From Bog-756 sp963703145 (lineage in GTDB: Bacteria; Actinomycetota; Acidimicrobiia; Acidimicrobiales; RAAP-2): a stretch of 64,000 nucleotides of DNA. The stretch lies in NCBI GenBank assembly GCA_963703145.1, contig OY969793.1, positions 2,480,001-2,544,000 of the forward strand, read 5' to 3'. The notes under the pieces are model-generated. The model saw only the letters and a program-made list of their open reading frames with translations. It did no database searches and was not told the DNA's origin. The first letter of the stretch is position 1. The number at the start of each line of letters is the position of its first letter. This document shows positions 8,321 through 15,776 of this stretch, one piece after another. The translations under genes were made by a program, and so were the position numbers.

Positions 8321-9482
8321 TGAGCTCCTGGCGGTAGACACGGGCGGGGCCGAGGTCGGCGATGGACGTGGCCAGCGCCCCGAAGACCTGCGCCGACTCG
8401 CTGCCGGGGTCGGACACGACGATGGGGACCCCGGTGTCCCCGCCCTCACGCAGGGCCGACACCAGGGGGACCTGGGCGAGCAGGGGAACGCCGAGCTCGT
8501 CGGCCAACTGGCGGCCTCCGCCGGCGCCGAACAGCTCGTAGCGAGTCCCGTCGTCGCCGGTGAACCAGCTCATGTTCTCGATGACGCCCCGCACGGCCAG
8601 CTTCAGCTTGCGGGCCGCATAGGCGGAGCGCTGAGCCACCCGCTCGGCGGCGGCCTGCGGTGTGGTCACCACATAGACCTCGGTCTTGGTCAGGTACTGG
8701 CCGAGGGACAGCGTGACGTCCCCGGTGCCAGGGGGCATGTCGATCAGCAGGAAGTCCGGCTCCCCCCAGTAGGCGTCCACCAGGAACTGCTCGAGCGCCT
8801 TGTGCAACATCGGGCCCCGCCAGATGACCGGGGTGTCGTCGGGCACGAAGTACCCCATCGACAGACAGCGGACACCGTTGGCCGTGGGCGGGACCACCAG
8901 GTCGCCGATGATCATCGGATCGGTGTCGATGCCCAGCATCTTCGGTACCGAGAATCCGTAGACGTCGGCGTCGAGGATGCCCACGTCGTAGCCCATGCGG
9001 GCCAGCGCCACCCCCAGGTTCACCGTGACCGACGACTTGCCCACGCCGCCCTTGCCCGAGGAGATCCCGAGGATCCGGGTCTTCGAGCGCGGCAGCATGA
9101 ATCGGTTGGGACGTCCCTCCTCATGGCCCAGCTGGCCACCGTGGGCATGGCCGTGGCCGTCGTCGGGGGCGTGCTGGGTGCCGCCGTCGACCGGCTCACC
9201 CCGCAGCAGCATCCGGAGCCGGGCGCGGGGCTCCTCGTCCATGACCCCGGTGGTGACGGCCACCTCGTCGACGCCGCCGACGGCCGACAGGGCGGTCGTG
9301 ACCCGTCGCACCAACTCGTCCACCTGGGGGTAGTGGCCCACCGGGAGGGCCACCTCCACCGCCACCCGCTTCCGCTTGGTGTGGATGGGACCGACCATGC
9401 CCAACTCCCCCAGCGGACGTCGCAATTCGGGATCGGTGACGGCGGCAAATGCCGCTGCCACCTGGGACTCGTCGATGGACAT
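8310..9482 (-). CDS. mrp: Mrp/NBP35-family Fe-S cluster carrier ATPase
   Basis: A 390-residue protein. Residues 1–90 are an FeS-assembly (DUF59/MIP18) domain. Residues ~98–125 form a His/Gly-rich linker (HAPDDGHGHAHGGQLGHE). Residues ~130–385 are the ParA/MinD-like ATPase with GISSGKGGVGKSSVTVN (Walker A with signature Lys143), ILDADVYGFSVPKMLG and FLLIDMPPGTGDVTLS. The bridging CxxC that most Mrp/ApbC proteins carry after ENMS is absent (ENMSWFTGDDGTRYELFG), as in other actinobacterial Mrps I know. ATG 9482 has a GAGGAG site 8 bases upstream. It is divergent from a SufR-like Fe-S regulator, which supports a role in Fe-S trafficking. Confidence 0.9.
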   Translation of the reverse strand: MSIDESQVAAAFAAVTDPELRRPLGELGMVGPIHTKRKRVAVEVALPVGHYPQVDELVRRVTTALSAVGGVDEVAVTTGVMDEEPRARLRMLLRGEPVDGGTQHAPDDGHGHAHGGQLGHEEGRPNRFMLPRSKTRILGISSGKGGVGKSSVTVNLGVALARMGYDVGILDADVYGFSVPKMLGIDTDPMIIGDLVVPPTANGVRCLSMGYFVPDDTPVIWRGPMLHKALEQFLVDAYWGEPDFLLIDMPPGTGDVTLSLGQYLTKTEVYVVTTPQAAAERVAQRSAYAARKLKLAVRGVIENMSWFTGDDGTRYELFGAGGGRQLADELGVPLLAQVPLVSALREGGDTGVPIVVSDPGSESAQVFGALATSIADLGPARVYRQELTLR

Positions 9483-9516
9483 CCAGCTTCTCCTCGGGGA
9501 ATTTCGCCGTCACCGG

Positions 9517-9523
9517 TACACTA
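9517..9523. promoter_or_regulatory. Symmetric -10 element shared by mrp and the SufR-like gene
   Basis: The heptamer TACACTA offers TACACT to the plus strand, 7 bases before the GTG of the regulator, and TAGTGT to the minus strand, ~35 bases before the mrp ATG. Both fit TANNNT. Read on the plus strand it would give a leaderless transcript starting at or next to the GTG. No convincing -35 box is visible. Confidence 0.5.
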
Positions 9524-9529
9524 GGGGAC

Positions 9530-10321
9530 GTGCAGACGGACGCGAACGGCCTGGTGGCGCTCCCCGGGTCGCCGGAGGATCCCCAGGATCGGGACGAGCC
9601 GGTCGACTCGACCGAGTCCGACAACCACTTCTCCGCCGCGGTGACCGCGGTGACGGCGGCATTCGGCGATCCCACCCGGCGGGAGATCTACCTCTTCGTG
9701 CGGTCGAACCCCGGGACGACTGCCTCGGAGGTGGCCGCCCGGTTCTCACTCCACCCCAACGTGGCCCGGCACCATCTCGAGCGCCTGGCCACCGGCGGCT
9801 ACGTCGAGGTGACCATGGAACGGGTGGCGGGAACTGGGGCTGGACGTCCGTCCAAGCGGTTCCGGGCCATCGGCAACGACCCCACCCTCGACCTGCTCAC
9901 CCGGCGCGACGACCTCCTGGTGTTGTTGTTGCAAGAGGCGCTCCAGCTGCTCGGTCCCCAGGCCGCCGAGGGGATGGCCGAGCGTGTGGGTGAGGAGTAC
10001 GGCCGGACCCTGGCCGGCCAGATGTCCCCCGGGGACGGCCAGCGCTCGCTGCGGACGGCCATGCACGCCATCGCCGACACCCTGACCGCCCACGGATTCG
10101 CCGCGCATGCCGAGGATCAGGGTGCCACCACCGCGGTGGTGGCCGACAACTGCCCGTTCGGGAACGCCGCCTCTCAGTACCCGGTGTTGTGCGCCGTCGA
10201 TCGCGGCATGGTCAAAGGGCTCTTGGCCGGACTGTGCGGCGAGCGCGTCGACGGCACGGTCCCGGTCGTGCTGTCGTCGTCACGGGCCCGTGGCGACGAC
10301 GCCTGCGCCGCTGTGGTCTGA
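9530..10321 (+). CDS. SufR-like Fe-S cluster-sensing helix-turn-helix regulator
   Basis: A 263-residue protein. Residues ~35–95 are a winged helix (AFGDPTRREIYLFVRSNPGTTASEVAARFSLHPNVARHHLERLATGGYV). The C-terminal part carries three cysteines spaced C208-X12-C221-X14-C236 within NCPFGNAASQYPVLC and LLAGLCG, the pattern used by SufR to hold a [4Fe-4S] cluster. SufR proteins repress Fe-S assembly genes when clusters are plentiful. GTG 9530 is preferred over an upstream in-frame ATG at 9449 because the latter would overlap mrp and because TACACT sits 7 bases before it. The desulfurase-like gene follows 11 bases downstream, and mrp is divergent, so both are likely targets. Confidence 0.85.
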   Translation: MQTDANGLVALPGSPEDPQDRDEPVDSTESDNHFSAAVTAVTAAFGDPTRREIYLFVRSNPGTTASEVAARFSLHPNVARHHLERLATGGYVEVTMERVAGTGAGRPSKRFRAIGNDPTLDLLTRRDDLLVLLLQEALQLLGPQAAEGMAERVGEEYGRTLAGQMSPGDGQRSLRTAMHAIADTLTAHGFAAHAEDQGATTAVVADNCPFGNAASQYPVLCAVDRGMVKGLLAGLCGERVDGTVPVVLSSSRARGDDACAAVV

Positions 10322-10332
10322 CCCCCGAGCCG

Positions 10333-11478
10333 TTGGCCCGCCACTACCTCGACCACGCGTCGACCTCGCCGCTCCGGCCCCAGGCCGCAGAGGCCATGAC
10401 CACCTGGCTCCAGCAGGCCCCGACCGGTGATCCCGGGCGGATCCACACCGAGGGCCGCATCGTCCGTGCCGCCCTGGAGGATGCCCGCGACCAGGTGGCC
10501 GGGCTGTTCGGCGTCCGACCCCGCCAGGTGGTCCTGACGTCGGGGGGCACCGAGGCCATCAACGCCGCCACGTGGGGAGCCACCCGGGCCGACCCGGGAC
10601 CCGTGGCCTGTGCGGCCGTCGAGCACGCCGCAGTCCGCGACGCCAGCGCCCGGTCCGCACCGGTGGTCACCCTCGCCGTCGACGGCGAGGGCCGGATCGG
10701 TCCCGGTGCCCTCGACGAGGCGCTGGATCACTCCCGCCGAGAGTTCGGCCGGGCGCCGGCCCTGGTGCAGTGCCAGTGGGCCAACCACGAGGTCGGCACA
10801 CTCCAGCCCGTCCACCCGATCGTCGAGCGCTGTCGCGAGACAGGGGTGCTCGTCCACGTGGATGCCGTGGTCATAGCCGGCCACCTGCCCGTCGACCTCG
10901 GGTCCCTCCAGGCCGACCTGGTGTCGGTGTCGGCCCACAAGCTGGGCGGCCCAGCCGGGATGGGGGCGCTCATCGTGCGGCGCGGCCTGCGCATCGAGTC
11001 ACTCCTGGTCGGTGGCGATCAGGAGCGTGCCCGCCGGGCAGGCCTCGAGAACCTGCTCGGCGCCGTGGGGTTCGGTGCCGCGGCGGAGGCACTGTCTGGT
11101 CCGGGCACCCTGGAGGCCGAGGCAGGTGCGGCCCGGGCCCGCACCGAGCGCCTGGCCGCCATGGCGGTGGCGGTCGACGGTGTACGGGTCCTCGGGGACC
11201 CGGTGGATCGCGCTCCCCACATCGTCTGTCTCGACGTCGACGGGGTCGAGGCCGAGCCGGTGCTGTTGGGTCTGGATCAGGCCGGCATCGCCGCCCACTC
11301 GGGATCGTCGTGCTCATCGGAGGCCCTCGAACCGTCGCCGGTGCTGGCGGCGATGGGCGTGGATGCCGAGCACTCGCTCCGTCTCTCGGTCGGCTGGTCG
11401 ACCACCGACGACGACATCGAGGCCTTCGGTGCGGCGTTCGCCGGTGTGCTCGGAGCCCTCCGGGACCTGGCCAGCTGA
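10333..11478 (+). CDS. NifS/IscS-like aminotransferase class V (atypical PLP pocket)
   Basis: About 381 residues of a cysteine desulfurase-type PLP enzyme: YLDHASTSPLRPQA at the N-terminus, LTSGGTEAINAATWG, CAAVEHAAVRDA (His99), QWANHEVGTLQPV, HVDAVVIAGHLPVDL, SVSAHKLGGPAGMG (PLP Lys203), and the catalytic-Cys loop HSGSSCSSEALEPSP. In canonical IscS/NifS the motif is HxDxxQ, with Gln contacting the cofactor; here Asp177 is kept but Gln is replaced by Val180. No ATG or GTG is available, so TTG 10333 is the best start, although CTG 10318 is possible. It follows the SufR-like regulator closely. Sulfur donation for Fe-S clusters is likely; loss of Gln leaves activity open to question. Confidence 0.8.
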   Translation: MARHYLDHASTSPLRPQAAEAMTTWLQQAPTGDPGRIHTEGRIVRAALEDARDQVAGLFGVRPRQVVLTSGGTEAINAATWGATRADPGPVACAAVEHAAVRDASARSAPVVTLAVDGEGRIGPGALDEALDHSRREFGRAPALVQCQWANHEVGTLQPVHPIVERCRETGVLVHVDAVVIAGHLPVDLGSLQADLVSVSAHKLGGPAGMGALIVRRGLRIESLLVGGDQERARRAGLENLLGAVGFGAAAEALSGPGTLEAEAGAARARTERLAAMAVAVDGVRVLGDPVDRAPHIVCLDVDGVEAEPVLLGLDQAGIAAHSGSSCSSEALEPSPVLAAMGVDAEHSLRLSVGWSTTDDDIEAFGAAFAGVLGALRDLAS

Positions 11479-11516
11479 GGCGGACGCCTCGGCGACGACG
11501 CAGTAGCTTCTCCGCG

Positions 11517-12488
11517 ATGCGCACCGTCGTCTGTCACCAACTCGGTCCCCTCGACACCCTGGTCACCGAGGACCAGGTGCTCCGGGCGCCCAGCGACGGT
11601 GAGGTCGTGGTCGATGTCCGGGCCGCCGGCGTGAACTTCGTCGACGGCCTCATCTGCCAGGGGAACTACCAGCTGAAGCCCGAGACCCCCTTCGTGCCGG
11701 GCAGCGAGATCGCCGGCGTGGTGTCGGCGGTCGGACCGGGTGTCACCGGGGTGCACCCCGGTGACCGGGTCGTGGCTTTCGTCGGGTTCGGGGGCTTCGC
11801 CGAGCAGGCGGTGCTGCCGGCCCTGTCGCTCATCCCCCTGCCCGACACCGTCGACTTCGCCCAGGCCGCCGCCCTCCTCCAGAGCTACTGCACGATGCTG
11901 TTCACCTTGACCCGCCGCACCACGCTGGTGCCGGGCGAGTGGGTGCTGGTGCTCGGCGCCGGCGGCGGGATCGGGTTGGCCGCCGTCGATCTCGCCACCA
12001 CCCTTGGGGGTCGGGTCATCGCCGCGGCATCCAGCCCGGTCAAGCGGGAAGCGGCGATGGCCATGGGCGCGGTGGCCACCATCGACTACGAGACCGAGGA
12101 CCTGAAGCTGCGGGCCCGGGAGCTCTCGGGAGGCGGGGTCGACGTGGTGGTCGACCCGGTGGGCGGACTGCACAGCGAGGCCGCCTTGCGCGCCACACGG
12201 CACCTCGGCCGCTTCTGCGTCATCGGGTTCGCCTCGGGGCCCATCGCCTCGGTGCCGCTCAACCAGGTGCTCCTCAACAACCGGACCGTGGTGGGCGTGG
12301 ACTGGGGCGGGTGGACCTTCAAGGACCCCTTCGGCCAACGCTCCCTGGTCGAGGAGCTGATGGCGATGATCGCCGACGGCCGACTCCACCCGGTGCACCC
12401 GACCCCCTATCCGCTGGGGGAGGCGGCCGCCGTCATGGCCGGCCTCATCGACCGGTCCATCGGCGGCAAGGCCGTGCTCGTCCCCTGA
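11517..12488 (+). CDS. NADPH:quinone oxidoreductase, zinc-free MDR family
   Basis: A 323-residue medium-chain dehydrogenase/reductase. The N-terminal GroES-like domain contains VRAAGVNFVDGLICQGNYQ and VPGSEIAGVVSAVGPGV. The nucleotide-binding domain has VLVLGAGGGIGLAAVDLA (residues ~142–160) and ASSPVKREAAMAMGA. Structural and catalytic zinc Cys clusters are absent, which places it with QOR/YhdH-like quinone reductases. The C-terminus (GEAAAVMAGLIDRSIGGKAVLVP) matches the family. ATG 11517 follows the desulfurase-like gene by 38 bases, so read-through is possible. The physiological electron acceptor is not evident. Confidence 0.88.
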   Translation: MRTVVCHQLGPLDTLVTEDQVLRAPSDGEVVVDVRAAGVNFVDGLICQGNYQLKPETPFVPGSEIAGVVSAVGPGVTGVHPGDRVVAFVGFGGFAEQAVLPALSLIPLPDTVDFAQAAALLQSYCTMLFTLTRRTTLVPGEWVLVLGAGGGIGLAAVDLATTLGGRVIAAASSPVKREAAMAMGAVATIDYETEDLKLRARELSGGGVDVVVDPVGGLHSEAALRATRHLGRFCVIGFASGPIASVPLNQVLLNNRTVVGVDWGGWTFKDPFGQRSLVEELMAMIADGRLHPVHPTPYPLGEAAAVMAGLIDRSIGGKAVLVP

Positions 12489-12579
12489 CATCGGCCCGTC
12501 CGGGTCGGGGTCCGACCACCTGGGCTCCGGCGGCGGCGGTCGCCACGTGCTGGCCCTCGGCGCCGAGAGGGGATAGACC

Positions 12580-14970
12580 GTGGTCATGCCGGAGCCCCAC
12601 TCCACCACGACGGGGGCTGGGCCGCGCTCCGAGCACGAGCTGACCCGCCGGCCGGTCCGGATCGACACCACGCTGGCCGCCAACCTTCCGGAGAACTTCC
12701 GCTACCGGGTCAAGCGCAAACTCCTCGGGCCGCCGTTGGTCAGCGACCAGCTGGCCGGGCAGCGGTTGGGCAAGCCGACGGCGTTGGCCGTGCTGTCGTC
12801 GGACGTCATGTCCTCGTCGGCCTACGCCAGCGAGGAGATGCTCCGGATCCTCGTGCCCATCGGGGGTCTCGCCGCCTTCTCGCTCGTCACCCCCCTGACC
12901 GCCGCCATCCTCGGCGTCCTGGCCGTCGTGACCATCTGCTACCGGGATGTGGTCCGCTCCTACCCCAAGGCCGGCGGGTCCTACGTGGTCAGCCGCGACA
13001 ACTTCGGTCCCAACGTGGCCCAGATCGCCGGTGCCGCGCTGCTCATCAGCTACACCATCACCGTGGCCGTCTCGGTCGCCGCCGGTGCCGACGCCATCAT
13101 CTCGGCGGTGCCGGCCCTGGCCCACGACGCCGTGCCGCTGTCGATCGCCTTCGTGGTCATCCTGGCCTACGGGAACCTCCGCGGCATCCGGGAGGCCGGC
13201 CGGGTGTTCGCCGTCCCCACGTACTTCTTCATCGCCAACATGGCCGTCCTCATCGTGGCCGGACTGGTGCGCGAGGCCACCGTCGGGCTCCCCCACGCCG
13301 CCGAGCACGCCGGGACCATGCCCCTCGGTCACGCCACGGGCGGCCTCATCTTGGGCATCTCGGCGTTCTACCTGCTGCGGGCCTTCGCCAACGGGAGCTC
13401 GGCCATGACCGGCACCGAGGCCATCTCCAACGGCGTGAGCATCTTCCGGGAGCCCCAGGCCCGCAACGCCCGGACCACCCTGGTACTGATGAGCACCATC
13501 CTCGGCGTCATGTTCCTCGGGGTCTCGGTGCTGGCCGGGCTGACCCACGCCCTCCCCTTCGTGTCGGGCACCCCGACGGTGGTGGCCGAGATCGGCAGCC
13601 TGGTCTACGGGACCAGCACGCTCGGCCACGTCCTCTTCTACTCGCTGCAGGCGGCCACGGCCCTCATCTTGATCCTGGCGGCCAACACCAGCTTCACCGG
13701 GTTCCCCTTCCTGGTCAGCTTCGTGGCCGAGGACTCCTTCCTGCCCCGGATGCTCACCGTGCGGGGCCACCGCTTGGTGTTCTCCAACGGCATCCTCCTG
13801 CTGTCGGTGGCCTCCATCGCCCTACTGCTGGCCACCCAGGCCAAGGTGTCGGCCCTCATCCCGATGTACGCCATCGGGGTGTTCACCGGCTTCACCATGG
13901 CCGGGTCCGGGATGGTGAGGCACCACCTCACCCACCGGGACGAGCACTGGCGCAAGAGCGTCGTCGTCAACGCCATCTGCGCGGTGGTGTGCGCCGTGAT
14001 CGTCGTGGTGTTCGCCATCGCCGAGTTCACCCAGGGGGGCTGGGTCATCGTCGTGGTCATGCCGCTCATCGTCTTCGCCCTGGTGCGGATGAACCGGGAG
14101 TACCGGACCGAGGACGCCGTCCTCGAGGAGGGCGCGGCCATCCAGGCCTGCGAGGCCCAGATCCTCCGGCGCAACGTGGTGGTCATCCTGATCGACCGCA
14201 TCGACCTGGCCACGGCCCGCGCCATCCAATACGCCCGGAGCCTGACCCCTGACGAGCTCCGGGCGGTCCACTTCAACATCGACCACCCCCGCGCCGAGGC
14301 CCTGATCTCACGGTGGCAGCAGCTCGGCCTGTCGCGCCTGCCCCTCGACGTGATCGACTGCCCGGACCGGCGGCTCACCCGGGCCTCGCTGGAGCTGGCC
14401 GCGGAGCTGGCCGACGGCGAGACCGAGGTCAGCATCCTGTTGCCCCGACGCTCCTACGGCAAGGCGTGGCGCCGCATCCTCCACGACCAGACGGCCGACC
14501 AGATCGTCGAGGTGGTCAGCCAGGTCAGCCACGTCAACGCCACCATCGTCCCGTTCCTGGTCGCCCCCGGCGTGGACCAAGAGACCCTCGTCGACCTGGT
14601 GGCGGGCCCGCCGCCCCGACGGTCCAAGGGGACGGCCAAGCCCCGCGCCGAGCGCCCGCACCCGGCCCGTGCCGCCGACGCCACGCCCATCTCCGAGCTC
14701 ACGTGGCGGACCCGCGCCCGGATCGCCGGCCGGGTCAAGATGCTGCGCGTCCAGCCCTGGGCCCAGGCCCAGAGCCTCGAGTGCGTCCTGATCGACCACA
14801 GCGGTCACACCATCACGCTCGTGTTCCTCGGCCGGCGCTCCATCAGCGGCATCACCAGCGGCTCGCTGCTCGTCGCCGAGGGCATGGTCGGCAAACACCG
14901 CAACAAGCTGGCCATGATCAACCCCAGCTACGAGCTCCTCACGGTGGCCGAGGCGTCCGATGGCCCCTAG
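12580..14970 (+). CDS. APC/KimA-like permease with USP-like and OB-fold C-terminal domains
   Basis: A 796-residue protein. Residues ~55–510 hold about 12 membrane segments of the APC superfamily, opening with LAVLSSDVMSSSAYASEEML, which resembles the KimA/YdaO potassium importers. Residues ~530–665 are a soluble USP-like domain (VVVILIDRIDLATARAIQYA ... VNATIVPFLVAPG). After a basic linker, residues ~705–790 form a predicted OB-fold (TRARIAGRVKMLRVQPW ... LVFLGRRSISGITSG ... INPSYELL). That segment resembles the small OB-fold protein encoded near the APC/TrkA genes of mycobacteria (Rv2694c near Rv2690c), so this looks like a fusion of neighbours. Potassium uptake is an inference. GTG 12580 and ATG 12586 are both possible starts. 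Confidence 0.8.
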   Translation: MVMPEPHSTTTGAGPRSEHELTRRPVRIDTTLAANLPENFRYRVKRKLLGPPLVSDQLAGQRLGKPTALAVLSSDVMSSSAYASEEMLRILVPIGGLAAFSLVTPLTAAILGVLAVVTICYRDVVRSYPKAGGSYVVSRDNFGPNVAQIAGAALLISYTITVAVSVAAGADAIISAVPALAHDAVPLSIAFVVILAYGNLRGIREAGRVFAVPTYFFIANMAVLIVAGLVREATVGLPHAAEHAGTMPLGHATGGLILGISAFYLLRAFANGSSAMTGTEAISNGVSIFREPQARNARTTLVLMSTILGVMFLGVSVLAGLTHALPFVSGTPTVVAEIGSLVYGTSTLGHVLFYSLQAATALILILAANTSFTGFPFLVSFVAEDSFLPRMLTVRGHRLVFSNGILLLSVASIALLLATQAKVSALIPMYAIGVFTGFTMAGSGMVRHHLTHRDEHWRKSVVVNAICAVVCAVIVVVFAIAEFTQGGWVIVVVMPLIVFALVRMNREYRTEDAVLEEGAAIQACEAQILRRNVVVILIDRIDLATARAIQYARSLTPDELRAVHFNIDHPRAEALISRWQQLGLSRLPLDVIDCPDRRLTRASLELAAELADGETEVSILLPRRSYGKAWRRILHDQTADQIVEVVSQVSHVNATIVPFLVAPGVDQETLVDLVAGPPPRRSKGTAKPRAERPHPARAADATPISELTWRTRARIAGRVKMLRVQPWAQAQSLECVLIDHSGHTITLVFLGRRSISGITSGSLLVAEGMVGKHRNKLAMINPSYELLTVAEASDGP

Positions 14971-15760
14971 AGCGACCCCACTGGCGGTCACCCTGCGGGC
15001 CAGGGTCACAGCGGCGGGGGGCGTGGTGGCCGGCCAACGCTGGCTCATCTGGGTGGTGGCGGTCGTCGTCCCGGCGGGTGTGGCCGCAGTCCTCACCGTC
15101 GGACGCGGCCACCTGAGCACGGCCGACGACGTCCTGATCCTCGTGGTGTTCACCGTGGCCATCGCCAGCGTCGGCAATCGCGGCGCTGCCATCGTGGCCG
15201 CCCTGGTGTCGGCGGCCTCGTTCGACTTCTTCCTCACCCGGCCCTACCAGTCCTTTCGCATCGGCAGCCGCAGCGACGTGACGACCGAGGTGCTCTTCGT
15301 GGTGGTCGGGCTCCTCGTCGGCGAGTTGGCGGCCCGGTCCCGCCGCTACCGGGACGCGGCCGACGAAGGCCGCCACGGCCTGGCCCGGATCCATGGCGTC
15401 AGCGAGCAGATCGTCGACGGCGAGGAGCCCGAGTTCGTGCTGATGAGTGTCGCCACCCAGCTGCGTGAGCTCCTCGCCCTCCAGGACTGCCGCTTCGTGC
15501 GGCGGCCGCCCTCGGGCAAGGGGGCCTGGATCCAGACCGACGGCACCGTGCGGCTGAACCCCCTGCGCTGGCCGGCCGCCACCGTCGGACTCCCGACCCG
15601 CCAGGTGGAGCTCCCGGTCCGCGGCGGCGGCCAGGCACTCGGCACCTTCATCCTCACCCCCACGCCGGGGGAGCCCATCTCCCACGACCGCTGCGTGGTG
15701 GCGGTGGCCCTGGCCGACCAACTCGGTGCGGCCCTGGCCGCCGGGGGCGCCCCCGACTGA
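14960..15760 (+). CDS. DUF4118 (KdpD-type membrane) and GAF-like protein without kinase domain
   Basis: A 266-residue protein overlapping the permease stop by 11 bases. Residues ~25–125 give four membrane helices with the DUF4118 hallmark VSAASFDFFLTRPYQSFRI, the module of the potassium sensor KdpD. A short helical linker leads to a GAF-like domain (VATQLRELLALQDCRFVRRP ... VVAVALADQLGAALA). There is no HisKA or ATPase domain and no second sensor gene alongside. Tight coupling to a KimA-like permease suggests it senses or modulates potassium or turgor at that transporter; that role is inferred from context only. Confidence 0.75.
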   Translation: MAPRATPLAVTLRARVTAAGGVVAGQRWLIWVVAVVVPAGVAAVLTVGRGHLSTADDVLILVVFTVAIASVGNRGAAIVAALVSAASFDFFLTRPYQSFRIGSRSDVTTEVLFVVVGLLVGELAARSRRYRDAADEGRHGLARIHGVSEQIVDGEEPEFVLMSVATQLRELLALQDCRFVRRPPSGKGAWIQTDGTVRLNPLRWPAATVGLPTRQVELPVRGGGQALGTFILTPTPGEPISHDRCVVAVALADQLGAALAAGGAPD

Positions 15761-15776
15761 CCAGGAGGGCGACCGC

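Noticed and set aside
11277..13770. Two 440–470-codon minus-strand frames across the oxidoreductase and permease genes
   Set aside because: They are His/Asp/Gly-rich shadows; the plus strand has complete MDR and APC proteins.
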